Shown here: positions 17,389-26,360 of the stretch, piece after piece
How positions within the stretch are numbered: position 1 is the first letter of the stretch
Layout: each line of letters starts with the position of its first letter
Assembly: GCF_003054325.1 (NCBI RefSeq)
Contig: NZ_QBKU01000008.1
Location: 62,001 to 126,000 of the forward strand
Length of the DNA stretch: 64,000 nucleotides
Direction of reading: 5' to 3'
DNA from: Sulfitobacter mediterraneus
GTDB lineage: Bacteria > Pseudomonadota > Alphaproteobacteria > Rhodobacterales > Rhodobacteraceae
Notes under the pieces: generated by a model
Databases searched by the model: none
Told to the model about the DNA's origin: nothing
What the model saw: only the letters and a program-made list of their open reading frames with translations
Position numbers and translations under genes: made by a program

Positions 17389-17712
17389 CTAACTCAATGC
17401 TTGAACTTCCTGCTCTATCTCTTTGTTCCAAGACAGGAAAAGTGCGTTATCCACAACAATCAATGGCCGCTTCATCAGGGCCGGATGGGTTTTGATCAAC
17501 GTCAACGGATCGCCTTGACGCTCTTCCTCGCTCAGCCCTCTCCAAGTCGTGGAACGCGTGTTCAAAAGCGCCGCACCAAATTTCTGATGGGCCGCAGACA
17601 ACACCGCATCAGGAACGCCATCAACACGTACATCAACAAGTGTAGCTTCGGGCAATGCCTTCATCGCCTTTCGGCATGTATCGCAGTTCTTCAGGCCATA
17701 TATTTGCATCAT
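17389..17712 (-). CDS. ArsC/Spx-family thioredoxin-fold protein
   Basis: A 107-residue protein that begins MMQIYGLKNCDTCRKAM: a thioredoxin-like fold with a CxxC at the active position, as in the YffB/ArsC-like group. It continues with NTRSTTWRGLSEEE and MKRPLIVVDN, which are conserved in that group. It may reduce a small thiol substrate, but arsenate reductase activity should not be assumed. AGAGAG lies upstream; the second Met at 17709 is an equal choice. It is convergent with the bufferin operon and not part of it. Confidence 0.85.
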   Translation of the reverse strand: MMQIYGLKNCDTCRKAMKALPEATLVDVRVDGVPDAVLSAAHQKFGAALLNTRSTTWRGLSEEERQGDPLTLIKTHPALMKRPLIVVDNALFLSWNKEIEQEVQALS

Positions 17713-17829
17713 TTTCTCTCTTCTTTTGGCGCTCTCTGTGAAATTTGAACAAAATTTTTCGCGATTTACTTGATTTTTCTCCCGATTGCGCAATCCTTTC
17801 TACTGTAGGGCGCGCCGGAATGGTTTGGC

Positions 17830-17859
17830 ATAGGCCCTATCCTGTTTCGGCAGGCCTAT
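17830..17859 (+). promoter_or_regulatory. 5' leader hairpin of the cold shock gene
   Basis: ATAGGCC (17830-17836) and GGCCTAT (17853-17859) can pair just ahead of the AAAGGAGG Shine-Dalgarno sequence at 17867-17874. A temperature-sensitive leader is plausible for a csp gene, but only the pairing is seen. Confidence 0.4.
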
Positions 17860-17885
17860 GAAAGACTAAAGGAGGCGCGGATATT

Positions 17886-18092
17886 ATGCCGAATGGCACC
17901 GTGAAATGGTTTAACACCACCAAAGGTTACGGATTTATCGCACCAGAAGGTGGCGGCAATGACGTTTTTGTACATATCTCAGCGGTCGAACGCTCTGGCC
18001 TGACTGGCCTTGCTGACGATCAGAAGGTCAGTTTCGAACTATCCGAAGGCCGCGACGGCCGTCAAATGGCCTCCGATATAACCCTGTTGTAG
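17886..18092 (+). CDS. CspA-family cold shock protein
   Basis: A 68-aa single cold-shock domain that binds single-stranded RNA and DNA. The RNP1-type KGYGFI (13-18) and RNP2-type VFVHI (27-31) motifs are intact, as is the start NGTVKWFN. A very strong Shine-Dalgarno sequence (AAAGGAGG) precedes ATG, which predicts high expression. A hairpin follows the stop. Confidence 0.95.
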   Translation: MPNGTVKWFNTTKGYGFIAPEGGGNDVFVHISAVERSGLTGLADDQKVSFELSEGRDGRQMASDITLL

Positions 18093-18121
18093 CAGCAGAT
18101 TTGAGCTGTCTGCCTGGCGAT

Positions 18122-18144
18122 TTGGCGCCGCGTTCCGGCGCCAA
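18122..18144 (+). terminator. Hairpin after the cold shock gene
   Basis: TTGGCGCCG and CGGCGCCAA form a 9-bp stem with a 5-nt loop, 29 bases past the csp stop, followed by a weak GCTTTT tract. It lies between the convergent csp and P450 genes. Confidence 0.6.
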
Positions 18145-18163
18145 GCGATTGCTTTTGACGTGC

Positions 18164-19348
18164 TCATGAAACTGCGCAGGGTAGCGATTGATACCCGTGA
18201 AATCTGATGCGTCCGCCACCCACCCGTCCGGAGGCTAGGGCATAATCTGGATAGCGGCGCAAAAAGCGTTCGATCGCAATCCGGCCCTCCATCCGCGCCA
18301 GCGTCAGCCCCACGCATACATGTGGCCCTCCGGCAAAGGCAAGGTGCCGGTTTGGCTGCCGCGCTATGTCAAATTCGGCCGGATTATCAAACACATCCGG
18401 ATCGCGGTTGGCCGCGCCAATGCACAGATGCAGGTTCGTCCCCGGTTGAATTGTTATGCCGCCAATCGTCACCTCTGCGGTCGTCTCGCGATTGCCAAAC
18501 TGATTTGGTGACCGAAGACGCAGCATCTCTTCCACGGCGGTGTTGATCAGCGATGGATCATCAATCAGCCGCGCCTTTTGCGCTGGATGATCGTTAAGCA
18601 AGGCCAGCCCATTGCCAATCAGGTTTGTCGTGGTCTCATGGCCCGCGTTCAGGATAAAAATACAATTCTGGATCAACTCAATCTCGGTCAACTGGCCCGT
18701 GTCGTCCCCATTGATCAACCGCGTCAGCACGTCGGTTTCCGGATCACCCGGCTTTGCCGTTCGCCGGGCGATGAGATCCGTGAGGTAAGCTTTGAAATCG
18801 CGCACCGCTTGATGGCCGGTCTCAAGCTGTTCCGGGCTCAACACCGGCTCCAACGCACCTAGGATCGACAGGGACCAATCCCGCAGGGGGCCGCGTTCCT
18901 CCATCGGGACATCCAGCAGATTACCGATGATTTGAATGGGGATCGTAGAGGCAAAATCTTCAATAAGGTCAGCGTGTTGCGGCATGACATTCAACAAGTG
19001 ATCGACCGTTTCGATTAACCCCGGCTCCATCCGTGCCAAGGCTTTGGGCGTCAGGGCCGATGTCATGATCCGCCGCACCCGCGTGTGCAGAGGCGGGTCG
19101 TTGAACACCAGCGACGTGGTGTGATGTTCGAATAATGGGGTATCCAGCCCGAATTTGGGGGTAAATGCCGCCTTTTTGTCCGAAATATACGTGGTGGTGT
19201 CGCGGTAGATCGCGTTCAAATCGGCATGTTTGCAGATCAGTACAGAGCCGTCGGGCTGCGTCAGAACCGGGCTTTCTGCGAGCAGGCGGTCATAATGAGG
19301 AAACGGATTGTCAGTGAAATCGGCGGGGGGATTGGCAAGGTCAAACAT
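18164..19348 (-). CDS. Cytochrome P450
   Basis: A 394-aa soluble bacterial P450. The oxygen-activating AGHETT (235-240), the ExxR helix (Glu274-Arg277), and the heme loop FAGGPHVCVG with axial Cys345 are all intact. It hydroxylates an unknown organic substrate with electrons from a ferredoxin system that is not encoded nearby. The gene is a single unit; the DksA-like gene upstream is 43 bases away on the same strand. Confidence 0.95.
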   Translation of the reverse strand: MFDLANPPADFTDNPFPHYDRLLAESPVLTQPDGSVLICKHADLNAIYRDTTTYISDKKAAFTPKFGLDTPLFEHHTTSLVFNDPPLHTRVRRIMTSALTPKALARMEPGLIETVDHLLNVMPQHADLIEDFASTIPIQIIGNLLDVPMEERGPLRDWSLSILGALEPVLSPEQLETGHQAVRDFKAYLTDLIARRTAKPGDPETDVLTRLINGDDTGQLTEIELIQNCIFILNAGHETTTNLIGNGLALLNDHPAQKARLIDDPSLINTAVEEMLRLRSPNQFGNRETTAEVTIGGITIQPGTNLHLCIGAANRDPDVFDNPAEFDIARQPNRHLAFAGGPHVCVGLTLARMEGRIAIERFLRRYPDYALASGRVGGGRIRFHGYQSLPCAVS

Positions 19349-19391
19349 GGCGGCAGTCTGGCTTTTGCCGCGCCGGTGTCAATGTGGCGCG

Positions 19392-19715
19392 TTACCCTCC
19401 GCGCATGCAATCGCGGCATTTCGGGATCGACGGATCCGCAGCAAGGCGGGCATCCTCGACCGCCTCGCCGCAATCGGTGCAAAAGCCGTATTCCCCCTCT
19501 TCCAACCTGTGCAGCGCCGCATTGATACGCAGTCGTTCTGCGCCACGCCGCCGCGCATGTGCCTGTGCCATCGCCTGATTTTGCAGGGCATCCATCCGCG
19601 AAAGCCGGCCAACCGCCTGTTGATCCAGCTCAACGGTCTTTTGTCCGTCAAGGCCAGCGGCATCTTCGGCATCAAGCGCCTCAAGCCGGGCATGCAGAGC
19701 GGTTTTTGGATCCAT
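19392..19715 (-). CDS. TraR/DksA-type zinc finger protein
   Basis: A 107-aa protein with an N-terminal coiled-coil-like helix pair (MDPKTALHARLEALDAED through INAALHRLEEGEYG) and a C-terminal four-cysteine zinc finger, CTDCG ... CRDC. Such DksA-like proteins enter the secondary channel of RNA polymerase. It is shorter than DksA, like the small alphaproteobacterial group. ATG at 19715 lacks an obvious Shine-Dalgarno sequence, so the start is moderately certain. A GC hairpin (19894-19910) lies between it and thyX. Confidence 0.8.
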   Translation of the reverse strand: MDPKTALHARLEALDAEDAAGLDGQKTVELDQQAVGRLSRMDALQNQAMAQAHARRRGAERLRINAALHRLEEGEYGFCTDCGEAVEDARLAADPSIPKCRDCMRGG

Positions 19716-19935
19716 GCAATTTGGTAGGGCGGGGTTCACCCTGCCGTCAAGGGCATGGTGCAGGCATCGCCGGGCAGCGAACGACCTGGAGGGCGCCTCC
19801 CCCCTCCACGCGGCAACGGGGCCGCGCAAAATGCACAGCTTTCATGAGGTGTGATCCGGTGCAAAAGCGCCCTCTTGGGGGAGGTCGGGCGCTGCCCGGC
19901 GGTGCCGGGCGGGGTGGGTGGTGACGGTGAGCCGC

Positions 19936-20850
19936 TCAAGCAGGAGCGTTCAAAACCCCCTCAAACTCCCGCCATTCGCCTTTGCTCATGCCGGAGTTCT
20001 CCTGCGTGACCGCCTCGCCCTTGAGCATCCGGCGCAGGCAATCCAGCGCCTTGCCAGACAGTGTCGCGCCGCCCAGACGATAGTCCTCAAACGCGCCGTA
20101 AGCCGCTGGCACCCAGTCGGCCACCACCTTGCAGATCGCATCGGCATAAACCCGGATCTCATATTGCGCATGTGCATCTGCCCGCAGGCGTAAGAAGTGG
20201 AAAAGATTGTGCAAATCCACCTTCCAGTACCATTGTGTATAGATGTTTGCCGGCAGGTTCATCCGCGCCAATTCGCGGGCCAGACCGTCCTGACCCTCGT
20301 CCGAGATCATCTCTTGGTAATGGTCATAAGCACGGCTGCTGTCGGCCTTGAGGATCTCCAGCACACGGGCCGCTTCTTCGCCTTCAAGCAGGCCGCCCCG
20401 GCCCTGATTGTTCACCGTGCTTTGTGCGTTGATATGCTCGGGCGCGGGGATGTAAAATTCGCGGTCAAGAATGGAATAACGGGCGGAATACTCATTCACA
20501 TTGGCGGTGCGGTGGCGGATCCATTGCCGCGCCACAAACACCGGCAGTTTCACATGCAGCTTGATCTCGCACATCTCGAACGGGGTCGAATGCCAATGCC
20601 GCATCAGATAGCGGATCAACCCTTCGTCGTTTTGCACCGATTTGGTGCCCTTGCCATAGCTGACACGCGCCGCCTGACAGATCGCGGCGTCATCGCCCAT
20701 ATAGTCGATCACCCGGATAAATCCGTGATCCAGCACCTCATGCGCCTTGTACAGATGCGCCTCCATCCCCGGCACGGTGGCCCGCAAAGTAGGCTGGCTT
20801 TCGCTGCGCAGGGCGTCGATCTCGGCTTGTTGGTCGGGGGACAGGGGCAT
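19936..20850 (-). CDS. thyX: FAD-dependent thymidylate synthase
   Basis: ThyX converts dUMP to dTMP using methylenetetrahydrofolate and NADPH through FAD. The 304-aa protein carries the family signature [15 protein letters not shown] (112-126). ATG at 20850 has AGGA 9 bases upstream; an in-frame ATG at 20877 is a second choice. It is divergent from the lipoprotein gene across a 213-bp region that holds an inverted repeat. Confidence 0.97.
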   Translation of the reverse strand: MPLSPDQQAEIDALRSESQPTLRATVPGMEAHLYKAHEVLDHGFIRVIDYMGDDAAICQAARVSYGKGTKSVQNDEGLIRYLMRHWHSTPFEMCEIKLHVKLPVFVARQWIRHRTANVNEYSARYSILDREFYIPAPEHINAQSTVNNQGRGGLLEGEEAARVLEILKADSSRAYDHYQEMISDEGQDGLARELARMNLPANIYTQWYWKVDLHNLFHFLRLRADAHAQYEIRVYADAICKVVADWVPAAYGAFEDYRLGGATLSGKALDCLRRMLKGEAVTQENSGMSKGEWREFEGVLNAPA

Positions 20851-20886
20851 GACGGGCGGTCCTTTTGAGGCACTCATGGGTGGAAT

Positions 20887-20918
20887 GGATTCGCAGATCA
20901 CTATATCTGCGCAAATCC
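20887..20918. repeat. Inverted repeat in the thyX-lipoprotein intergenic region
   Basis: CGCAGAT (20892-20898) and ATCTGCG (20905-20911) are perfect 7-bp arms around CACTAT, extended by GGATT and AATCC at the outer edges with a one- to two-base offset. It lies close to the thyX start codon on one side and 146 bases from the lipoprotein start on the other. It could be an operator. Confidence 0.55.
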
Positions 20919-21063
20919 ACCTGAGGAACCGCCATATGCGGTATTGTTTTTTGACCACCCTTGGAAAGTTATTCAACCATGAGGGATGCAGCAGCGTTGA
21001 CAAAACCGCCCCCGGTTTGAGACTGTTGGCCAAAATAAAACACAGAGCTGAAGGCAGGCTATC

Positions 21064-22101
21064 ATGAAAATCAATGCAGCGGGGCTCTTGCTCTGTACCT
21101 TTCTTGTTGGATGTGGCGGCACGCCCCCTTTCAATGCCGATGAACCTGATGAGACGGAAGAGCCAACGACAGGCGGCACGATCGACAGCGATCGCACCCT
21201 GCCGCCCGGCACTACATCGCCGCAGCCCTCCAACACGATTTTCCGCAAAGAGGCGGTGAATGAGACCGGCAATGGCTTTGCCGAAGGCGTGGCCTACAAC
21301 TCTACCGATGACACATTCACGGTCGACAACCTGCCCTTCGATGGTGGTTCCGATACGCCCTATGTGCGCGGCGAAGCTGTCAGCAGCCTTGGGCCATATG
21401 CCGTCTATGAGGCGGTGCAGCAGTACCCGGACACACAAACCAACGCCTCCATCAACCAATTCCGCCATCGGGCGATTTATGGGGTGAGCAACAGCGGTAA
21501 CACCGAATTTGCCATCGTGCGCACCGGCGCCTACGTTGGCTACGGATTTGGCGGTTTTGTCTACGAACGCAACGGATCAGTTGTGCTGCCCACCACCGGT
21601 CAGGCACTGTACAACGGTCAAGGCGCGGGCCTGCGCGACTACAACGGGCGCGGCGGGCTGGAATACACCACATCCGACGTGCAGATCGCCATCGACTTTG
21701 ATGATTTTAACCAAACAACCGGCCGCTACGAAGGCGCAGTGGATGGATTTGTATTCAACCGCAAGGTCTACAACCTCGCTGGCGAAGACATCACCAGCGA
21801 TATCTACGGCCGCGTTGCTGCGGCAAGCGATGCCACACTGACGGCGATCCCGACGGCTGTTTTCACCGTTTCAACCAATGCACTTGATGCCAACGGCGAG
21901 ATCACCGGCGCGCTCACGTCCCGCTTTGGCAACAACAGCGGCCAGGCTGTCGACTATGAGAATGGCCAATACTATGGCATCATCTCTGGTGACGATGCCG
22001 AGGAAATTGTTGGCATCATTGTCTTGGAATCAGGCGAAGATCCAACCGCTGACGGTGTCCGCGAAACCCTTGGTTTCACGATCTATCGCGGAAGTCAGTA
22101 A
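21064..22101 (+). CDS. Surface-exposed lipoprotein, TbpB-barrel-like, putative Slam substrate
   Basis: A 345-aa lipoprotein. The signal peptide ends in LVGC with the lipidated Cys17, followed by a disordered acidic/Thr/Pro linker (about 20-60) rich in Glu, Asp, Thr and Pro. The rest is Gly/Asn/Tyr-rich beta sequence ending [16 protein letters not shown], like the C-terminal beta-barrel that Slam recognises in transferrin-binding-protein-B-like lipoproteins. The ligand is unknown. The stop codon abuts the start codon of the Slam-type gene (TAAATG), which supports a dedicated pair. Confidence 0.75.
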   Translation: MKINAAGLLLCTFLVGCGGTPPFNADEPDETEEPTTGGTIDSDRTLPPGTTSPQPSNTIFRKEAVNETGNGFAEGVAYNSTDDTFTVDNLPFDGGSDTPYVRGEAVSSLGPYAVYEAVQQYPDTQTNASINQFRHRAIYGVSNSGNTEFAIVRTGAYVGYGFGGFVYERNGSVVLPTTGQALYNGQGAGLRDYNGRGGLEYTTSDVQIAIDFDDFNQTTGRYEGAVDGFVFNRKVYNLAGEDITSDIYGRVAAASDATLTAIPTAVFTVSTNALDANGEITGALTSRFGNNSGQAVDYENGQYYGIISGDDAEEIVGIIVLESGEDPTADGVRETLGFTIYRGSQ

Positions 22102-23496
22102 ATGCCCAAGCGGCGCCCCTTTTACAGGAGCGCGGCCATCATCGGGATCTTGGCCTGTCTGACGGGCCTGCCTGCGGCTGCGCAAGTCACGTTGGATGCC
22201 CCTGCCCTGCGGCAGGCGGCGACCTTGGCCTTGCGTGCAGGCGATGCGCAGCGGGCCAAGGTCTATGCCGAGGCGTTGCTCACCCGCGATGCCAATGATC
22301 TGAACGCCCACCTGATCCACGCGCGGGCTCTGCGTGATCTGGGGCAAGTCGCCCCTGCACGCACAGCGGCAAAACGGGCGTGGCGGCTGGCAAAAACCGA
22401 CGCTGAAAAATACTCAGCCGCGCTGATCACCGCTCAGGTGTTGTCAACAGCCGGCAAACGCACCCGTGCCCAGCTTTGGCTGCGCCGCGCGGCGGAACAT
22501 GCCCCCAATGATTTGCTGCGGGCACGGGCAGAGCGAGACTTCAAATACGTCAAGAAACGCAATCCCTGGCACACCAGCCTGACGTTCACACTGGCCCCCA
22601 ACTCGAACATAAACAACGGAAGCGCCCAGGACCGATCCGAGCTGAACTATGCCATCAGCGAGATTCTTTTTGGCCAGCCCATCGAATACAATCTGACCGG
22701 CAGCGCCCTCGCGCTCAGCGGGCTGGAGATCGGCGGCAGCCTGCGCACCCGCTATCGGTTTCACCAAACCCCAGTGACCGCCCATGATGTGAAACTTGGC
22801 CTATCCTATCGCACCTTTGCCCTCTCGGGCAGCGCCAAAAACACCGCGCCAAACGCATCCGGCTCGGACTTTGCCTTTGGAACGGCGACGCTTGGTTACG
22901 GCTTTCGGCGCATCAACTATGACCGCAAGGGCGAGTTTTCCTTTGACGGCGAGTTGGGTCAATCGTGGTATGGCGGATCACAATATGCCAGTTATCTGCG
23001 CGGTGCCGCCTTTCAAAGCTTTAGCCCTAGTCGCACCCAGAGATACCGCTTTGGCATTGATATCGAACGGCAATTTGGTCAGGCCACACCAGATCTCGAC
23101 AGCGTCGCTCTGCGCGGCAGCCTGACCCAGCGCCTCAAATCCGGCGATACGCTTTATCTTGGGCTGAGCGGGGAAACCACGCATTCCGCCGAAAAGGACG
23201 CCGAATATAACGAGGTCGAGTTGCGCACAGGCTATGTCTTGCACAGGCCAATCATGGGGGCGGATGTACAATTTGGCCTTGGCGCGGCCTACCGCGATTA
23301 TGACGTGTCCCGCCACGCAGCAGATGGCAGGCAGGACCACAAGATTTTTGCAGATGTCACCGCCACCTTCCGCCAGATCGATTATTACGGGTTTAACCCT
23401 TCCGTGACCCTCAGTGCGTCCAAAACCGACAGCAATATCGGCCTTTATGATGTGAACCGCATCGGGCTGAGCATCGGGATCAAATCGGCCTTCTGA
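22102..23496 (+). CDS. Slam-type outer-membrane translocator (DUF560)
   Basis: A 464-aa protein with a signal peptide (cleavage likely after AAA near 29), an N-terminal TPR-like region of Ala/Arg-rich helices (about 30-150), then the Slam barrel opening LTFTLAPNSNINNGSA. The rest consists of alternating beta strands and ends IGIKSAF, with the terminal Phe typical of Bam-inserted outer-membrane proteins. Slam proteins carry lipoproteins across the outer membrane to the cell surface. ATG begins immediately after the lipoprotein stop with GGAAG upstream. Slam is best known from Neisseria and relatives; this alphaproteobacterial copy is less studied. Confidence 0.85.
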   Translation: MPKRRPFYRSAAIIGILACLTGLPAAAQVTLDAPALRQAATLALRAGDAQRAKVYAEALLTRDANDLNAHLIHARALRDLGQVAPARTAAKRAWRLAKTDAEKYSAALITAQVLSTAGKRTRAQLWLRRAAEHAPNDLLRARAERDFKYVKKRNPWHTSLTFTLAPNSNINNGSAQDRSELNYAISEILFGQPIEYNLTGSALALSGLEIGGSLRTRYRFHQTPVTAHDVKLGLSYRTFALSGSAKNTAPNASGSDFAFGTATLGYGFRRINYDRKGEFSFDGELGQSWYGGSQYASYLRGAAFQSFSPSRTQRYRFGIDIERQFGQATPDLDSVALRGSLTQRLKSGDTLYLGLSGETTHSAEKDAEYNEVELRTGYVLHRPIMGADVQFGLGAAYRDYDVSRHAADGRQDHKIFADVTATFRQIDYYGFNPSVTLSASKTDSNIGLYDVNRIGLSIGIKSAF

Positions 23497-23592
23497 GGGG
23501 CGCCGCTTGACGCTCAAAATCCCGCGAGGCGCTGGAATGCGCCGCGGGCTGTGCTAGGTTGTCGCCAACGCAGTGCAACAAAGGACCACAGC

Positions 23593-24027
23593 ATGCCAAT
23601 CAAATACCTGCACACCATGGTGCGCGTGAAGGATCTGGATAAATCCATCGCATTTTACGAACTTCTCGGGCTTGTTGAGCGCCGCCGCATTGAAAATGAG
23701 GGCGGGCGGTTCACGCTGGTGTTCCTCTGCCCTCCCGGTCAGGCCGATGGTCATGCGGACGTGGAATTGACCTACAATTGGGATGGCGACGACGAACTGC
23801 CATCCGACAGCCGCCATTTTGGCCATTTGGCCTATACGGTGGATGATATCTATGCAACCTGCCGCCACCTGCAGGAAAACGGCATCACCATCAACCGCCC
23901 GCCCCGTGATGGTCGCATGGCTTTTGTCCGCTCGCCCGACAATATCTCGGTCGAATTGTTGCAAGAAGGCGATGCGCAAGAACCCGCAGAACCTTGGGCC
24001 AGCATGGAAAACACGGGCCATTGGTGA
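23593..24027 (+). CDS. gloA: Lactoylglutathione lyase (glyoxalase I)
   Basis: GloA converts the methylglyoxal-glutathione hemithioacetal to S-lactoylglutathione. The 144-aa protein has the metal ligands expected for the family: His in YLHTMVRVKD, Glu in DVELTYNW, His in FGHLAYTVDD and Glu in SVELLQEG. ATG at 23593 has AAGGA upstream. Its stop overlaps the GTG start of the DUF1194 gene by GTGA, so the two are translationally coupled. Confidence 0.92.
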   Translation: MPIKYLHTMVRVKDLDKSIAFYELLGLVERRRIENEGGRFTLVFLCPPGQADGHADVELTYNWDGDDELPSDSRHFGHLAYTVDDIYATCRHLQENGITINRPPRDGRMAFVRSPDNISVELLQEGDAQEPAEPWASMENTGHW

Positions 24028-24737
24028 AATGGCTGACCTCTGTCGCGGCGCTGGCCTTGGCCGCAGCCGCCCCGGCGGAGGCTTCGAACTGCCGTCTGGC
24101 GCTTTTGCTGGCGCTGGATGTGTCCAGTTCTGTCGATCCGGTTGAGGATCGTTTGCAGCGCGGCGGCTTGGTTGCCGCGCTCACGTCGCCCGAGGTACAG
24201 CGGGCTTTTTTCGCCGCAGATCAAAAGGTTGCACTGTCTGTCTACGAATGGTCGGGACGGTACAATCAAGAAGTGTTGCTGGATTGGACCCTGATCGACG
24301 ATCTCGAAACCCTTGTGAACACCGCCGAGATCATCGCCAACAGCACCCGAAGCCACAACGAGTTTCCAACCGCGATGGGCTATGCATTGGGTCACGGTGC
24401 CAAGTTGTTGCAATCTGCCCCCGAATGCCTGCGCAAGACCCTTGATATGGCCGGTGACGGGCAAAACAACGAAGGGTTCGGGCCGCAAACCGCCTATCGG
24501 GAGTTTCCTTTTGACGAGGTGACAGTCAACGGACTGGTGGTGAATGCCGCCGATTTTGAAGGCGAGGTTGGGTTGATCGCCTTCTACCGCGCCGAGGTTT
24601 TGCATGGGCCGGGGGCATTTCTGGTGATTGCCGACGGTTTTGAAGATTACGAACGCGCCATGCGGCAAAAGCTGGAGCGGGAACTGACCCCGCCTGCCAT
24701 TGGCGCCCTGCCGCGGCCCGATGGATCGGCGGGATGA
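24024..24737 (+). CDS. DUF1194 protein, vWA-like, exported (copy 1)
   Basis: A 237-aa protein that starts at GTG (GTGA overlap with gloA) and has a signal peptide ending AEA (about residue 20). DUF1194 is a von Willebrand A-like domain: the MIDAS-type LDVSSSVDP motif and a later MAGDGQNNEG loop are present. It probably binds a partner protein or metal in the periplasm. Its role is unknown. The next gene is a paralogue, overlapping by four bases. Confidence 0.8.
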   Translation: MKWLTSVAALALAAAAPAEASNCRLALLLALDVSSSVDPVEDRLQRGGLVAALTSPEVQRAFFAADQKVALSVYEWSGRYNQEVLLDWTLIDDLETLVNTAEIIANSTRSHNEFPTAMGYALGHGAKLLQSAPECLRKTLDMAGDGQNNEGFGPQTAYREFPFDEVTVNGLVVNAADFEGEVGLIAFYRAEVLHGPGAFLVIADGFEDYERAMRQKLERELTPPAIGALPRPDGSAG

Positions 24738-25462
24738 TCCGCGCCGGGCTGATCGCGCTGGCACTTGCGCTCGCGGCGACCAGTGCAACAGCTGGCTGCC
24801 GGCAGGCTTTGGCGCTTGGGTTGGATGTCTCCGGATCGGTGGATGCCAAGGAATACCGCGCGCAACTGGACGGGCTTACATCAGCGCTGAATGATGCAGA
24901 AGTGCGCAACAAGATCCTCGAAATGCCCTCAGCGCCGGTGCGCCTGCTGGTCTATGAATGGAGTGGTCCGAGCGATCAGCATGTCTTGCTGCCTTGGACA
25001 GCGATTGATCAGTCTGCCGCGCTGGATATCGCGATCGAGACCCTGCGCCAGACCCGCCGCCGCGATTCCACACCCGGTACGGCTCTTGGCGTGGCGATGA
25101 CATATGGCGCGCGGCAATTGGCGCAACAATCCGATTGCTGGAAACGCACGTTGGATATTTCCGGCGATGGCAAATCCAACCTCGGCCCCCGCCCCCGTGA
25201 TGTCAAACACCGGATTGAGCGCAGCGGCATCACCATCAACGGGCTGGTGATTGGCGCCGATGCGCCCAATATCGGTGATCTCAGGCAGGCAGAAATATCA
25301 GAGCTGTCAGCCTATTACAGTGCAGAAGTGATCCTCGGCCAAGAGGCCTTTGTTCAGGCGGCGCTGGGGTATGACAGTTACGCGGACGCGATGAAACGCA
25401 AATTGCTGCGCGAGTTGGAAGGTCTGATCCTGTCCTACCTGCCGCCCCTGCCTGACCGCTAG
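24734..25462 (+). CDS. DUF1194 protein, vWA-like, exported (copy 2)
   Basis: A 242-aa paralogue of the preceding gene. It has a signal peptide (MIRAGLIALALALAATSATA), the MIDAS-type LDVSGSVDA, the shared LVYEWSG segment and ISGDGKSN. Both copies also share a C-terminal ...YYSAEV/FYRAEV...Y.DAM..KL.REL pattern, so this is an old tandem duplication. The start overlaps the previous stop (ATGA). It is convergent with the MarR gene, with stops overlapping by 4 bases. Confidence 0.8.
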   Translation: MIRAGLIALALALAATSATAGCRQALALGLDVSGSVDAKEYRAQLDGLTSALNDAEVRNKILEMPSAPVRLLVYEWSGPSDQHVLLPWTAIDQSAALDIAIETLRQTRRRDSTPGTALGVAMTYGARQLAQQSDCWKRTLDISGDGKSNLGPRPRDVKHRIERSGITINGLVIGADAPNIGDLRQAEISELSAYYSAEVILGQEAFVQAALGYDSYADAMKRKLLRELEGLILSYLPPLPDR

Positions 25463-25959
25463 TAGATATAGCGGATCTGGTCCGTCCAATACCGTTCCAT
25501 CCGTTTGAGGGAGACCGTGATCTCTGAGACACCCGCAGGGCCAAGCACGCCCTTGTCCTCAAGCCCGTCCGCATGGCGCGCAAACAGCTCTGACACGACG
25601 TCGCGAATGTGGCGGCCCTTTTCCGTCAGACGCACCCGCACGGACCGGCGGTCAATCTCACAGCGTTGATGGTGCATGAACCCCATCTCAACCAGCTTTT
25701 TCAGGTTATAGCTGACGTTGCTGCCTTGATAATATCCGCGACTTTTCAATTCCCCTGCGGTCACTTCGTTGTCGCCAATGTTAAACAGCAACAGCGCCTG
25801 CACTGCGTTGATTTCCAGAACGCCGACCCGCTCAAACTCGTCCTTGATCACGTCAAGCAGCAGCCTGTGAAGCCGCTCAACCAAAGACAGGGCCTCTAGA
25901 TAGCCCACCATAAAGCCTGAATCATTGGCAGCGCCGGTAACTGATTGTTGAATGCTCAT
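25459..25959 (-). CDS. MarR family regulator, LdtR-like
   Basis: A 166-aa winged-helix protein. The central domain reads ELKSRGYYQGSNVSYNLKKLVE (recognition helix) and RRSVRVRLTEKG (wing). The whole sequence matches the highly conserved alphaproteobacterial LdtR type, linked to cell-envelope (L,D-transpeptidase) and stress control in Liberibacter. The target here is not known. It stands alone on the minus strand. Confidence 0.88.
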   Translation of the reverse strand: MSIQQSVTGAANDSGFMVGYLEALSLVERLHRLLLDVIKDEFERVGVLEINAVQALLLFNIGDNEVTAGELKSRGYYQGSNVSYNLKKLVEMGFMHHQRCEIDRRSVRVRLTEKGRHIRDVVSELFARHADGLEDKGVLGPAGVSEITVSLKRMERYWTDQIRYIY

Positions 25960-26081
25960 TTGTTTCTCCGACTCAATGTGTTGCCACAGAAAATGGGGAA
26001 AAAAGCAGAATAATTCGTTAAACCCTGAAACAGCTTCGGAGGGCGGCCAGAACAGCGGCCCTCCAATGGGGTCAGTTTTGA

Positions 26082-26360
26082 TCAGACCTGACCGACGGGT
26101 TGGTCTGCGATGCGGCTTTGGATGCGGGCGATCAAATCGGAATATTCATCCGGAACAGCAACTTGCCCTGTGACCCATTGATAAAGATCATGATCATTCT
26201 CGTTCAGCATATTGTCATAAAGCGTCAGCCCGGCATCATCCATTGTCTCCAGATGATCTGCCGCGTAGGCCGAGAGTATCAAATCCATTTCCTTGATCCC
26301 CCGGCGCATCGACCGCATATGCAGGCGCTTGACCTTATGCGCCCGAAGCTCTTCAGGCAT
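26082..26360 (-). CDS. sdhE: FAD assembly factor SdhE
   Basis: SdhE helps attach FAD covalently to succinate dehydrogenase (and fumarate reductase). The 92-aa protein has the family RGxxE motif (Arg20-Glu24 in MRRGIKEMD) and the LYDNMLNENDHDLYQWV segment. ATG at 26360 has GAGG upstream and overlaps the end of the XRE regulator by 8 bases, so translation is coupled. sdh genes are not in the window. Confidence 0.93.
   Translation of the reverse strand: MPEELRAHKVKRLHMRSMRRGIKEMDLILSAYAADHLETMDDAGLTLYDNMLNENDHDLYQWVTGQVAVPDEYSDLIARIQSRIADQPVGQV

Noticed and set aside
17389-17712. Arsenate reductase annotation for the ArsC-like gene
   Set aside because: No arsenic genes are near, and the sequence fits the broader Spx/YffB-like group, so I only name the fold.
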